Shown: one piece after another, positions 34,663-43,564 of the stretch
How the letters are laid out: every line of letters begins with the position of its first letter
How positions within the stretch are numbered: position 1 is the first letter of the stretch
DNA from: Rhizobium lentis
Lineage (GTDB): Bacteria; Pseudomonadota; Alphaproteobacteria; Rhizobiales; Rhizobiaceae
Direction: 5' to 3'
Length of the DNA stretch: 64,000 nucleotides
Assembly (NCBI RefSeq): GCF_014200175.1
Contig: NZ_JACHBD010000009.1
Coordinates: 124,001-188,000 of the forward strand
Position numbers and translations under genes: made by a program
Notes under the pieces: model-generated
Databases searched by the model: none
Told to the model about the DNA's origin: nothing
What the model saw: only the letters and a program-made list of their open reading frames with translations

Positions 34663-34698
34663 GTCCGCTATATTGTACATATGATCTTTATACCGGAC
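34663..34698. promoter_or_regulatory. imperfect inverted repeat, candidate IclR operator
   Basis: GTCCGCTATA at 34663-34672 matches the complement of TATACCGGAC at 34689-34698 at 9 of 10 positions, with 16 bases between. It lies 48 bases upstream of the binding-protein start, inside the 249-base divergent region shared with the IclR gene. Its position suits a regulator that acts on the transporter promoter. Confidence 0.5.
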
Positions 34699-34864
34699 GC
34701 GCCGATCTTATGCCGTTTTTTTCACCCCGCAAGAGGGGTGGGAAAATTTCATTTGCGAAGCATGACGGGATCGATTGACAGACGCTGCAGACGGTTTGAA
34801 AAGCTTGGCCGGACAAGAACAGAGCCCGACAAGAACAGGGCCTAAGAAGAACGGATTGACAGTG

Positions 34865-35650
34865 ATGGATGCAGTTCAGGACGAAGCAGCCGGCAAGCGC
34901 GCCCGAGGGCTCGACCGTGCCTTCGAGATCCTCGACTTCCTGCGCCAGAAACGGCAGGCCTTGAAGCCGAATGAAATCGCCGCGCAGATCGGTGCGCCGC
35001 GCTCATCGGTCTACGAACTCGTCAACCTGCTGCTGAGCAATGGCATTCTCGAATTCACCGGCGGCGAGGGGCGCGTCTATCTCGGCCGCAAGCTTTATTT
35101 TCTCGGCGCCGCCTATGAGAACCATTTCGATTTCACCCGCGAATGCGAGGCGACGCTGGAACGGCTTGCCGACGAGACACGGGAGACGGCGCAATTCTGC
35201 ATGCTGGATGGCAACAGATATACGGTCGTGCGCATGCGCGAGGGCGCGCGGCCGTTCCGCATCTCGACGGATGTCGGACAATCGGTGCCGATCCCGTGGA
35301 CCGCGTCAGGCCGTCTGCTCGTCGCGCATCTGGCGGATGAGGAAATCTTGAGCTTTATTCCGCCGCAGGATTTCCGCCTGCCGGGCGGCGAATGGCTCGA
35401 GCCCCAGACCTTCATCGCCGAGGTGCGCCAGGCCGAGCGTGAAGGTCTCTTTACCTTCAACAGTATCGTCGACAGCTTCACCCATTGTTTTGCCGTGCCG
35501 GTGCGTGGCGAGGAAGGCCATGCTGCCGCAACGCTCTGCCTCGTCACGCCGCGCGACGACGGCATTGCCAACCGGGACCGCTACCTCGACTGCCTGAAGA
35601 AGGCGGCCGCCGGCCTGGAGCATGCCCCGGCCCGGCCAAGACGGGGCTGA
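34865..35650 (+). CDS. IclR-family transcriptional regulator
   Basis: From ATG 34865 the protein has 261 residues; the same frame is open from TTG 34775 but that part is low-complexity. The N-terminal winged helix is RALDRAFEILDFL-like (GLDRAFEILDFLRQ, then KPNEIAAQIGAPRSSVYELV), and the effector domain includes TRETAQFCMLDGNRY, IPWTASGRLLVAH and the C-terminal VPVRGEEGHAAATLCL. It is divergent from the eight-gene transporter and amino-acid operon and presumably responds to its substrate. Confidence 0.92.
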   Translation: MDAVQDEAAGKRARGLDRAFEILDFLRQKRQALKPNEIAAQIGAPRSSVYELVNLLLSNGILEFTGGEGRVYLGRKLYFLGAAYENHFDFTRECEATLERLADETRETAQFCMLDGNRYTVVRMREGARPFRISTDVGQSVPIPWTASGRLLVAHLADEEILSFIPPQDFRLPGGEWLEPQTFIAEVRQAEREGLFTFNSIVDSFTHCFAVPVRGEEGHAAATLCLVTPRDDGIANRDRYLDCLKKAAAGLEHAPARPRRG

Positions 35651-35963
35651 CGCCTTGTTATAAGCAGGCATATCTGTCGGCGCGCCGGTGCCTCCGCAGG
35701 CCTTCAGCGACACCCGCTAAACGCTGCTGCACCCGCCTGACATGGCTACTTAGCGACCGGGCGCAAGACGCCATCTTGCAGCGGACGCCGATCTCCGATT
35801 TCCACATTTCCCCCGATCCCGCAAAACTATTCACTCCTCACCCAAATTTTAGAAATTAAGTTTCTCTATAAAATCTATGGAGAACGTACCCTAAGTCCTG
35901 ACAGCCAAACTGACCTCGGCCCCGGAATGGCGGAGCCGCTGGCGGCAAACGGAGAGGACGAAA
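35651..35963 (+). promoter_or_regulatory. 313-base leader of the monooxygenase-transporter operon
   Basis: No gene is visible here. The last 140 bases are AT-richer than the surroundings, and an inverted repeat AGAAA-TTAAG-TTTCT lies at 35851-35865, followed by CTATAAAAT that could serve as a -10 region. The promoter of the FMN monooxygenase operon is probably here. No matching regulator gene is adjacent on this side except the IclR gene that ends at 35650. Confidence 0.4.
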
Positions 35964-37316
35964 ATGACACGGAAAATCAGGCTTGGGGCATTTCTTCCTG
36001 GTGGCGGGCAGCATGTTGCATCCTGGCGCCACCCCGACCAGCCGGCCGATGGCGCCACCAGTTTCGAATTTCACAAAAAGCTTGCTTTGACAGCCGAACG
36101 CGGCCTCTTCGACGCCTATTTCCTGGCCGACGGGCTGGCAGTCGGTTTCGGCGGCGCCCGTGAAGGCGGCAACGCCCGCGTCGCGGGCTTCGAGCCCGTC
36201 ACGCTGTTCTCCGCGCTCGCGCCCCTGACCACGCATCTCGGCTTCATCGCAACGTCGTCGACCACCTATGAGGAACCTTACACCACCGCCCGCAAGTTCG
36301 CTTCCCTCGACCTGATCTCGGATGGGCGCGCTGGCTGGAACGTCGTCACTACGACAGGCGACCTCACGGCGCAGAATTTCAATCGCGATACCCAGCTTCC
36401 CCATGCAGAGCGCTATCGCCGCGCCGCCGAGCACGTCGACGTCGTCCGCAAACTCTGGGAAAGCTTCGAGGACGACGCCTTCATCCGCGACAAGGAGACC
36501 GGCGTGTTCTTCGACCCCGCGAAGCTGCACGACACCGACCATCGCGGCGAACATTTCAGCGTGCGCGGCCCGCTCAACGTGTCGCGCTCGCCGCAGGGCC
36601 ATCCGGTCATCGTGCAGGCCGGGCAGTCCGAAGACGGGCGCGGGCTTGCTGCAGCAACGGCCGAGGTGATCTTCACCGCCCACCAGCACATCGAAACCGC
36701 CCAGGAATTCTACCGGGATATCAAGGCACGTGCCCGCGGCCTCGGCCGCAACCCCGATCACATCCTGGTCATGCCCGGCATTTCCGCCTTCGTCGGCAGA
36801 ACCGAAGCGGAGGCGCGAGAGAAGTACGACCGTCTGACGTCACTCATCGTCGAAGAAGATGGGATCGGTCTCCTCAACGGCCTGACCGGCGGCACGCTCG
36901 ACCTGCACGGCTACGACCTCGACGGGCCACTGCCGCCGGCGCCGCCGACCGAAGGCATGAAGAGCCGCCAGGCTCTCATCCGCCAGATCGCCGACGAAAA
37001 CAATTTCACCATCCGCCAGCTCTATCAGTGGATCGCGTCGGCCCGCGGTCACTACACCATCGTCGGCACGGCCGAACAGATCGCCGACACGCTGCAGCAA
37101 TGGTTCGAGAACGAAGCTGCCGACGGCTTCAACATTCTGCCGCCCTGGCTGCCGACGGCCCTCGACGACTTCGTCGATCTGGTCATCCCGGAACTGCAGC
37201 GCCGCGGCTTGTTCCGCACGGCCTATGAGGGCAGGACGCTGCGGGAAAATCTCGGCCTGCCTTTCCCGGTCAATCGATGGGCTGCCGGACGTGCGGCTCT
37301 CCAGGCAGCAGAGTGA
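35964..37316 (+). CDS. FMN-dependent monooxygenase (NtaA/SnaA/DszA family)
   Basis: The 450-residue flavin-dependent, luciferase-like barrel protein opens KIRLGAFLPGGGQHVASWRH and contains FEPVTLFSALAPLTTHLGF, SDGRAGWNVVTT and HPVIVQAGQSEDGR, all typical of the NtaA/SnaA/DszA/SfnG-like group. These enzymes use reduced FMN supplied by a partner reductase to oxygenate chelators, sulfones or related compounds. No flavin reductase is encoded nearby. A GGAGAGGA site precedes the ATG. It is followed, 10 bases later, by an Ssu/Tau-type transporter, pointing to an organosulfur substrate. Confidence 0.9.
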   Translation: MTRKIRLGAFLPGGGQHVASWRHPDQPADGATSFEFHKKLALTAERGLFDAYFLADGLAVGFGGAREGGNARVAGFEPVTLFSALAPLTTHLGFIATSSTTYEEPYTTARKFASLDLISDGRAGWNVVTTTGDLTAQNFNRDTQLPHAERYRRAAEHVDVVRKLWESFEDDAFIRDKETGVFFDPAKLHDTDHRGEHFSVRGPLNVSRSPQGHPVIVQAGQSEDGRGLAAATAEVIFTAHQHIETAQEFYRDIKARARGLGRNPDHILVMPGISAFVGRTEAEAREKYDRLTSLIVEEDGIGLLNGLTGGTLDLHGYDLDGPLPPAPPTEGMKSRQALIRQIADENNFTIRQLYQWIASARGHYTIVGTAEQIADTLQQWFENEAADGFNILPPWLPTALDDFVDLVIPELQRRGLFRTAYEGRTLRENLGLPFPVNRWAAGRAALQAAE

Positions 37317-37326
37317 GGAGCGACCC

Positions 37327-38178
37327 ATGGCCTATGAAATCAACCAGACCCTCCCGAGAAGCTTCAGCCGCCTGAAGAGCGGCGAAAGCAATACGCCCAC
37401 TTTCGCATCGCATGTGCGCAGTGTGCTCGCATCCCTTCTGCCGCGCTACGGTCTGCTGATCGCCTTCCTCGCACTCTGGCAGGTGTCGAGCACCAGGGGC
37501 TGGATCAATCCCGCCATCTTCCCGCCTTTGAACGTGATCCTGTCGGCTCTCTGGACCAACCTCGCCAATGGCGCGCTGCTCGATGATATTGTCATCAGCC
37601 TGCAGCGGTCCGGCACCGCCTTCGCCTTCGCCGTTGTGGTCGGCATTCCGCTCGGCCTGTTCATGGGCCAGTTTCGGGCTGTCGAGCAAGCGCTCGATCC
37701 GATCCTGCAGCTCTTCCGCCAGACCTCGGCGCTGGCGCTCTATCCAGTCTTCATCCTGCTGCTCGGCCTCGGCGAAACATCCAAGATATTCGTGATCTTC
37801 TGGGCGACGCTGTTTCCGGTGCTGCTCGCCACGATCGGCGGCGTCAAGGAGGTGGACAGGAAGCTTATCGAGATGGCGCGGACCTATGGCGCCGGACCGC
37901 TGACCATCTTCCGCCGCGTCATCCTGCCGGCCTCGGTGCCTGCGATCTTCGTAGGCCTGCGCCTTTCGGCGACGACGGCGCTTCTGCTGCTGATCGCCGC
38001 CGAGATGATCGGCGCCAACAAGGGCATCGGCTTCCAGGTGATGAACGCCCAGTACAATTTCCAGATCCCGCTGATGTTTGCGGCGATCCTGCTGCTCGCC
38101 TTCCTTGGCCTGGCCGCAAACGGGCTGCTCGTTCTCCTGCAGCGCAGCCTCTGCCGCTGGTCGCAGCCGAACGCCTGA
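37327..38178 (+). CDS. sulfonate/taurine-type ABC transporter permease
   Basis: From ATG 37327 (GTGAGGAG site upstream) the protein has 283 residues and about six membrane helices, the first near residues 36-55 (YGLLIAFLALWQVSSTRG). The coupling loop KLIEMARTYGAGPLTIFRRVILPASVPAIF is the SsuC/TauC form of the EAA motif. A 40-residue soluble N-terminus precedes the first helix. It belongs with the binding protein and ATPase that follow. Confidence 0.93.
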   Translation: MAYEINQTLPRSFSRLKSGESNTPTFASHVRSVLASLLPRYGLLIAFLALWQVSSTRGWINPAIFPPLNVILSALWTNLANGALLDDIVISLQRSGTAFAFAVVVGIPLGLFMGQFRAVEQALDPILQLFRQTSALALYPVFILLLGLGETSKIFVIFWATLFPVLLATIGGVKEVDRKLIEMARTYGAGPLTIFRRVILPASVPAIFVGLRLSATTALLLLIAAEMIGANKGIGFQVMNAQYNFQIPLMFAAILLLAFLGLAANGLLVLLQRSLCRWSQPNA

Positions 38179-38213
38179 CTGCTTCCTCCTATTTTCTTCC
38201 GAAAGGACTTTCC

Positions 38214-39197
38214 ATGACCTTCCATCCCCGCAACCTTCTCCTGCCGGCCGTGATCGCTCTCGGTCTTGCCACACCGGCCGCTGCCGCCGACGCAGTGAAA
38301 CTGCGCTATCTCGCGAGTCAGGGCGGTCTTGCCGCCCATGAACTCGCCGAAGCGCTCGGTTATTTCAAGGACACCGGCATCACGTTTGAGAATGTCGGCT
38401 ACGCCCAGGGCGGCCCGGCCTCTCTCATCGCTCTGGCATCCGGGGACGTGGAGATCGGCAGCGCCGCCACCTCCGCCGTCTTGAATTCGATCATCGGCGG
38501 CAATGATTTCGTCGCCGCCTATCCGTCGAACGGCATCAATGACGAGGTGCAGTCGACCTTCTATGTCCTGGAAGACAGCCCGATCAAAAGCATCAAGGAC
38601 ATTGCCGGCAAAAGCATCGCCGTCAACACGCTCGGCGCCCATCTCGATTACACCATCCGCGAAGCCCTGCATTCCGTCGGCCTGCCGAGCGACTCCGCCA
38701 ACCAGGTCGTCGTTCCCGGGCCGCAGCTCGAGCAGGTGCTGCGCTCCAAGCAGGTCGATATCGCCGCTTTCGGCTATTGGCAGACGACCTTTGAGGGTGC
38801 GGCGCTGAAGAACGGGGGCCTGCGTGCGGTCTTCGATGATACCGACGTGCTTGGCGACATCGCCGGCGGCTTCGTGGTCCTGCGCCGCGATTTCATTCAG
38901 CAGCATCCCGAGGCCGCGAAGATCTTCGTCGAGCAATCGGCCCGCGCACTCGACTATGCCCGCGAACATCCCGAGGAAACCAAGAAAATTCTGGCCAAGG
39001 CGCTCAGCGAACGCGGCGAGAACCCTGATATTGCGCAGTATTTCCGCGGCTACGGCGTGCGCGCCGGCGGCCTGCCGGTCGAGCGCGACATCCAGTTCTG
39101 GATCGACGTCCTGGTTCGTGAAGGCAAGCTGAAGCATGGCCAGCTGGTTGCCAAGAACATCATCTATACGGCCGATGCCAAGCCGGCAAGCAACTGA
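38214..39197 (+). CDS. sulfonate/taurine-type ABC transporter substrate-binding protein
   Basis: The 327-residue periplasmic protein has a signal peptide ending AAAA-DAV at about residue 24. The mature part has the SsuA/TauA/NMT1 fold: LRYLASQGGLAAHELAEALG, FENVGYAQGGPASLIALASG and DVEIGSAATSAVLNSI. An AAAGGA site precedes the ATG. Ligands in this family are sulfonates, nitrate, aromatic acids or pyrimidine precursors; the adjoining monooxygenase favours a sulfur compound. Confidence 0.9.
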   Translation: MTFHPRNLLLPAVIALGLATPAAAADAVKLRYLASQGGLAAHELAEALGYFKDTGITFENVGYAQGGPASLIALASGDVEIGSAATSAVLNSIIGGNDFVAAYPSNGINDEVQSTFYVLEDSPIKSIKDIAGKSIAVNTLGAHLDYTIREALHSVGLPSDSANQVVVPGPQLEQVLRSKQVDIAAFGYWQTTFEGAALKNGGLRAVFDDTDVLGDIAGGFVVLRRDFIQQHPEAAKIFVEQSARALDYAREHPEETKKILAKALSERGENPDIAQYFRGYGVRAGGLPVERDIQFWIDVLVREGKLKHGQLVAKNIIYTADAKPASN

Positions 39198-39206
39198 GGA
39201 ACCGCA

Positions 39207-39977
39207 ATGAGCCTCGCCCAGGACATTCGCCGCGGAGAGGTGACGATCCGTCACCTCTCCAAATCCTACAAGCTGAACGGCAGCCATCTGCAGGTTCTGA
39301 AAGATATCAACCTTCACATCCGCTCCGGCGAAAGCCTCGCCATCGTCGGCGCCAGCGGTTCGGGCAAGACGACCCTGCTCAGGGTTCTCGCCGGACTTGA
39401 GGATTCCGATACCGGAGAGGTCCTGGTCGACGGCAAGGCAATAAGAGGCGTCGGCGCCGAACGCGCCGTCATCTTCCAGGAGCCGCGCCTTCTTCCCTGG
39501 CTTGATGTCCTTGGCAACGTCGCCTTCGGGCTGGAAACGAGAGGTCTGACCCGCGAGCAGGCGAGGGCGCGGGCTCGTCACTACGTCAAGCTCGTCGGCC
39601 TGCAGCAATTCGAGGCGGCTTATCCCCGGCAGCTGTCCGGCGGCATGGCGCAGCGCGTCGGCATCGCCCGAGCGCTTGCCGTTCAACCGGAAATCTTGCT
39701 GCTCGACGAACCGCTCGGCGCGCTCGACGCGATGACCAAGATCGGCATGCAGCAGGAGCTCGCGCGGATCTGGCGCGACGAGGATGTGACGACCATTCTC
39801 GTCACACACGATCTCGAGGAGGCGATCTATCTCGCTGACCGGATACTGATCCTGCCGCGGGAAAAGGGCGCCGAGCCGCGCCTGATCGACATCGATCTGC
39901 CGCGCCCGCGCGACCGCAGCGCGCCGGAATTCGTCCGCTATCGCGAACAGCTGCTGAACCTGTTCGGGCTGCATTGA
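39207..39977 (+). CDS. sulfonate/taurine-type ABC transporter ATP-binding protein
   Basis: The 256-residue ATPase has Walker A GASGSGKTT near residues 49-57, the FQEPRLLPWLDVLGNVAFGL Q-loop typical of SsuB/TauB, signature LSGGMAQRVGIARAL, LLLDEPLGALDAMT and VTHDLEEAIYLADR. It lies 9 bases after the binding-protein gene and ends 82 bases from the convergent ClC gene. Confidence 0.95.
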   Translation: MSLAQDIRRGEVTIRHLSKSYKLNGSHLQVLKDINLHIRSGESLAIVGASGSGKTTLLRVLAGLEDSDTGEVLVDGKAIRGVGAERAVIFQEPRLLPWLDVLGNVAFGLETRGLTREQARARARHYVKLVGLQQFEAAYPRQLSGGMAQRVGIARALAVQPEILLLDEPLGALDAMTKIGMQQELARIWRDEDVTTILVTHDLEEAIYLADRILILPREKGAEPRLIDIDLPRPRDRSAPEFVRYREQLLNLFGLH

Positions 39978-40059
39978 AGGCGGCAGACGCAAACGCGTGC
40001 CGCATGGGACCTGATCATGCGACGCGCGGCAGTTGCGGCAGCGATGAAACCGGCGCGCG

Positions 40060-41874
40060 CTACTGCAACCTGCTCCTGGGCCCTGCAGCGAGGTAAGGCC
40101 GACGGTCCAGTTCTGCGGACCTCAGTGAACTGCGCAGCCGCAGCAGATCCTTGCGCGCGATCAAGCCGCACAGTCTGCCCGAAGGCGGATCAACGATCGG
40201 AATACGGCCATTGTCCGTCGACAGCATTAAATCGGCAATGAAGGCGACAGTATCGTCAGGATGCCCGACGGGAACGGAATTATCTGTGACGGTTTCACCA
40301 AGCGTCTGGGCCGCGATATCAGGTTTTCCCTGCCAGAGCAGAATATCGGCCCTCGATACGATGCCAGTCAACTTGGCTGCCGCATCGACCACCGGATAGA
40401 TCCGATGGGTCTTCGGCCGTGAGGCGAAGAAATCGCATGCTTCCCCGACCGTCATGGTAACGGGAAGCGTGTCGACGTCGCTGATCATGATCTCCCTTGC
40501 CCGGGAGAGCTCGAACGGATCAACGCCGTATTCGCGGGTGATGTGCTGTCCACGGCGTGCGATTTTTTCGGTGAGGATCGAGCGGCGCAAGAGAAGGACC
40601 GTGACGGCATAGGCCACAACCGTTGCGGCGAGCAGGGGAACCAGCGTGCTGACGTCGCCGGTAATCTCCATCGCAAAGAAGGTGCCGGTGAGCGGTGCGC
40701 GCATGGTTCCGCCCATCATCGCGGCCATTCCGAGCAACGCCCAGAAGCCGGGATCGTTGCCAGGCATGATCAGCCCGACCAGCCATCCGAGAGCGCCGCC
40801 GAAAATCAGGAGCGGCGCGAGCACGCCGCCCGAAGTGCCGGACGATAGGGCAAACAGCCAGATAATCGTCTTCACCAGCAGGATCGACAGCACGGCCGGC
40901 GCAAGCAGCCGGTTGTTAAGTAGCCCGTCAATGATGTCGTAGCCGACGCCCATGGCCCTCGGTTCGATCAGGCCACCGAGACCGATGACGAGGCCGCCGA
41001 GCGCGGGCCACCACATCCAGTGGATCGGCAAGGCTTCAAACAGGTCCTCGATCTTGTAGAGCAGCGTCGTCAGCAAGCCGGATTGCAGGCCTGACATGAT
41101 CCCCATCGCCGCGCAGGCGAAAATCCCCCACCAGGGCAAGGTCATCTGGAAATGGGTCGGGAATAGCGGACCGGTGCCGAAGAGCAGCGGACGCCAGCAG
41201 ATCGACACACAGGCGGCGACCGCGACGGGAATGAAGCTGCGCGGCTTCCATTCGAACAGCAGCAGTTCGACCGCCAGCATGACCGCGGCGATCGGCGAGC
41301 CGAAGATCGCCGTCATGCCGGCGGCCGCACCCGCGACGAGCAGCGTCTTTCGCTCGGCGGCACTCATGTGAAAGAACTGGGCGAAGAGCGAGCCGATCGC
41401 CCCGCCGGTCATGATGATCGGCCCTTCGGCGCCGAACGGGCCGCCCGTTCCGATCGAGATCGCCGAGGACAGCGGCTTCAGGACCGCGACCTTCGGCGAC
41501 ATCCGGCTGCCGCCGATCAGGATGGCTTCGATCGCCTCGGGAATGCCGTGGCCGCGGATCTTCTCGGACCCAAAGCGGGCCATCAAGCCTATGACAAGCC
41601 CGCCGAGCGGCGGCACCAGCACCACCCACAGCGAGCGCGGCACGGCGGCGAGAGAAGCGGGCTGAATGCCGATCTGCCCGAACCAGATGACATTGGTCAC
41701 AAGCGCGATCAGACTGACGAGGCACCAGGCCGCAAAGGCGCCGGCACTGCCGACGACGATGGACATCCCGACCAGCAGGAGGACCCGCCTGTCGGTGGTG
41801 AAATCGCCGGCCTCGCGCCGGGAAAGACCGCCGGTGAAATCATGCGGCCGGTTGCTGGGATGATGCTGCGCCAT
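40060..41874 (-). CDS. ClC-family chloride channel/transporter with CBS domains
   Basis: The 604-residue membrane protein has about ten hydrophobic helices followed by a cytoplasmic tail. ClC selectivity motifs are present: GHGIPEAIEAIL, GPFGAEGPIIMTGG with the gating glutamate, and SGTSGGVLAPLLIFGG. The glutamate in AVMLAVELLLFEW lies where the proton-path glutamate of antiporters sits. Residues from about 460 form two CBS domains (DVDTLPVTMTVGEACDFF, then ETVTDNSVPVGHPDDTVAFI), as in larger regulated ClC proteins. It is divergent from a MarR gene, with a strong palindrome 44 bases upstream. Confidence 0.93.
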   Translation of the reverse strand: MAQHHPSNRPHDFTGGLSRREAGDFTTDRRVLLLVGMSIVVGSAGAFAAWCLVSLIALVTNVIWFGQIGIQPASLAAVPRSLWVVLVPPLGGLVIGLMARFGSEKIRGHGIPEAIEAILIGGSRMSPKVAVLKPLSSAISIGTGGPFGAEGPIIMTGGAIGSLFAQFFHMSAAERKTLLVAGAAAGMTAIFGSPIAAVMLAVELLLFEWKPRSFIPVAVAACVSICWRPLLFGTGPLFPTHFQMTLPWWGIFACAAMGIMSGLQSGLLTTLLYKIEDLFEALPIHWMWWPALGGLVIGLGGLIEPRAMGVGYDIIDGLLNNRLLAPAVLSILLVKTIIWLFALSSGTSGGVLAPLLIFGGALGWLVGLIMPGNDPGFWALLGMAAMMGGTMRAPLTGTFFAMEITGDVSTLVPLLAATVVAYAVTVLLLRRSILTEKIARRGQHITREYGVDPFELSRAREIMISDVDTLPVTMTVGEACDFFASRPKTHRIYPVVDAAAKLTGIVSRADILLWQGKPDIAAQTLGETVTDNSVPVGHPDDTVAFIADLMLSTDNGRIPIVDPPSGRLCGLIARKDLLRLRSSLRSAELDRRPYLAAGPRSRLQ

Positions 41875-41917
41875 GGAAGCCTCTGCTGCGGAAAAGGGTT
41901 TGCTTGAGTGGGGTCAT

Positions 41918-41936
41918 TATATCGTGATACGATATA
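41918..41936. promoter_or_regulatory. perfect inverted repeat upstream of the ClC gene
   Basis: TATATCGT (41918-41925) and ACGATATA (41929-41936) are exact complements around GAT, a 19-base operator-like dyad. It lies 44 bases from the ClC start and 184 bases before the MarR start. A dimeric MarR- or GntR-type protein would fit; the adjacent MarR regulator is the obvious candidate. Confidence 0.6.
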
Positions 41937-42119
41937 AATCAACGGACGAAAGCGAGAAGACGAAAATGTCTCCGACGATGCCTCACTTGACCGGCCGGCG
42001 GCTGCCCATTTATTCGAGATCGGCAAAAGAATTCGCGCACAGAAGCCGGTGTCGCGCGTTGCCCCGACACCGAGGCACGGCAGCCGAGCAGGGTCGCTTC
42101 ACACAAGCGGCAGAGGAGA

Positions 42120-42560
42120 ATGAGTGTGAGGAAACCCCCGCCGCCGCTCAGACAGGAAGATTACGAGGCGCTCGCCGACCTCAGGTTCGCGCTTCGTCAG
42201 TTCATGGACTTCAGCGCGTCAGCCGCCCAGTCGGAAGGACTGCCCGTGCAGCAGCACCAGGCGCTGCTGGCGATCAAGGGACAACGCGGCGAAGCGATGA
42301 CCATCGGCATGCTGGCCGAGCGGTTGATCATCGCGCCGCATACGGCGACCGAGCTCGTCGGGCGGCTGTCGGATGCCGGACTGGTTGAACGCCATGCCGA
42401 CCCGACCGACAGGCGTCGTCAGACGCTCTTCCTGACCGAGAAGGCCGACGAGCTTCTGACGCGGTTGAGCGCCGTCCACCTTTCGGAAATCAGGGTGATG
42501 GCGCCGAAGTTGATCGAGCTTCTGCTCGAGCTCCAGAAGACGGCGCCGAAAGGGGAGTGA
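42120..42560 (+). CDS. MarR-family transcriptional regulator
   Basis: The 146-residue protein has the winged helix-turn-helix of MarR: LAIKGQRGEAMTIGMLAERLIIAPHTATELVGRL at about residues 45-80 and the wing GLVERHADPTDRRRQTLFLT. A GAGGAGA site directly precedes the ATG. It is divergent from the ClC gene with 245 bases between starts, and converges on the methyltransferase gene. The ligand is unknown; the palindrome near the ClC promoter may be its site. Confidence 0.92.
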   Translation: MSVRKPPPPLRQEDYEALADLRFALRQFMDFSASAAQSEGLPVQQHQALLAIKGQRGEAMTIGMLAERLIIAPHTATELVGRLSDAGLVERHADPTDRRRQTLFLTEKADELLTRLSAVHLSEIRVMAPKLIELLLELQKTAPKGE

Positions 42561-42578
42561 ACAAAGCCACGCCGCGGC

Positions 42579-43487
42579 TTACCGTGAAAGTGTTTTTCCG
42601 AGACGATGGATATGGGCGGCGCCGATGCCGCAGCAGCCGCCAATGATCGTCGCTCCGGCTTCGGCCCAGGAGCAGGCAAAACGCGAATAGGCATCATCGT
42701 CCAGATCGTCGCGGGTATCGTGCAGGCCTTCATTGGCGGCCGATGCGCCCTGTTCGCCTTCGAAGGCGTTGGCATAGACGCCGATTTCGATCCGGGCGTT
42801 CGCCTTGCGGAACACGCGCGCCGCCGTCTCGACGGCGCCTCGCATGACTTCGGGCTTGCTGCAATTGAACAGGAAGGCTTCGGCACCTGACGAAACCGCC
42901 CAGGAGGCTGCCTCCTCGACGGTTTCACAGGAGCGGAGCTTCGGCTCGCCGCTTTCGATGTCCGCTTCATCATCGGCCAGCGTGAAGGAAATCCAGAAGG
43001 GTTTGCCTGATGCCGACACCGCCTCGCGGACGGCCTTGCCCTCGGCGATGAGACTCAACGTCTCGCCGAGCCATATGTCGACGAAGGGGTCGAGGTTTTC
43101 GACCAGCACCTTGAGATAATCCTGCACCCGCTCAGGCTGAAAATTCTGCGGTTCGTAGGAACCGAAGATCGGCGGCAGCGAACCGGCAACCAGCACCTTG
43201 CGGTCGATGACGGCATCGGCCGCCTCGCGCGCCAAGCGGCCGGCGAGACGGATCAGCGCCGCCCCCTCCGTCTGGAACCGGTCTTCGCCGATATGGAAGG
43301 GCACCAGCGCATAGCTGTTCGTCGTGATGATCTCGGAGCCGGCGGCGATGAATTCCTTATGCACGTCGCGGACGATATCCGGCGAATTGATCAGCGCCAG
43401 CGCCGACCATTCCGGCTGCTTCAATTCGGCGCCGAGCCGCAGCAATTCGCGGCTCATGCCGCCGTCGAGAATTCGTGTGGTGCTCAT
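42579..43487 (-). CDS. mmuM: homocysteine S-methyltransferase
   Basis: The 302-residue zinc enzyme starts RILDGGMSRELLRLGAELKQ and has the zinc cysteines in AFLFNCSKPE and TIIGGCCGIGA near the C-terminus, with TTNSYALVPFHIG in the barrel. MmuM-type enzymes move a methyl group from S-methylmethionine (or a related donor) to homocysteine, giving methionine. It is the last gene of a polar amino acid transporter operon, 77 bases after the permease, suggesting that the transporter brings in the methyl donor. Confidence 0.88.
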   Translation of the reverse strand: MSTTRILDGGMSRELLRLGAELKQPEWSALALINSPDIVRDVHKEFIAAGSEIITTNSYALVPFHIGEDRFQTEGAALIRLAGRLAREAADAVIDRKVLVAGSLPPIFGSYEPQNFQPERVQDYLKVLVENLDPFVDIWLGETLSLIAEGKAVREAVSASGKPFWISFTLADDEADIESGEPKLRSCETVEEAASWAVSSGAEAFLFNCSKPEVMRGAVETAARVFRKANARIEIGVYANAFEGEQGASAANEGLHDTRDDLDDDAYSRFACSWAEAGATIIGGCCGIGAAHIHRLGKTLSR

Positions 43488-43564
43488 GAAGAGATCTCCA
43501 TTCGGGCTGTCGCGCCGCTACCGGCGGCGGGCTTTAAAAAACAAAGTGAGAAACGTCCGTCCGC

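Noticed and set aside
35697..35860. Small RNA or extra gene in the 313-base gap before the monooxygenase
   Set aside because: Only one short inverted repeat and a promoter-like stretch; no terminator or coding signal.
37884..39992. 702-codon minus-strand frame
   Set aside because: Antisense to the Ssu-type permease, binding-protein and ATPase genes, which have clear motifs and ribosome sites.
41873..42388. 171-codon plus-strand frame overlapping the MarR gene
   Set aside because: Arginine/alanine-rich shadow; its start lies within the divergent promoter and the MarR frame has clear domain structure.
42488..42578. SAM-type riboswitch near the methyltransferase operon
   Set aside because: No leader-like structure is visible near either end; the operon start at 46610 shows an Lrp-type dyad instead.
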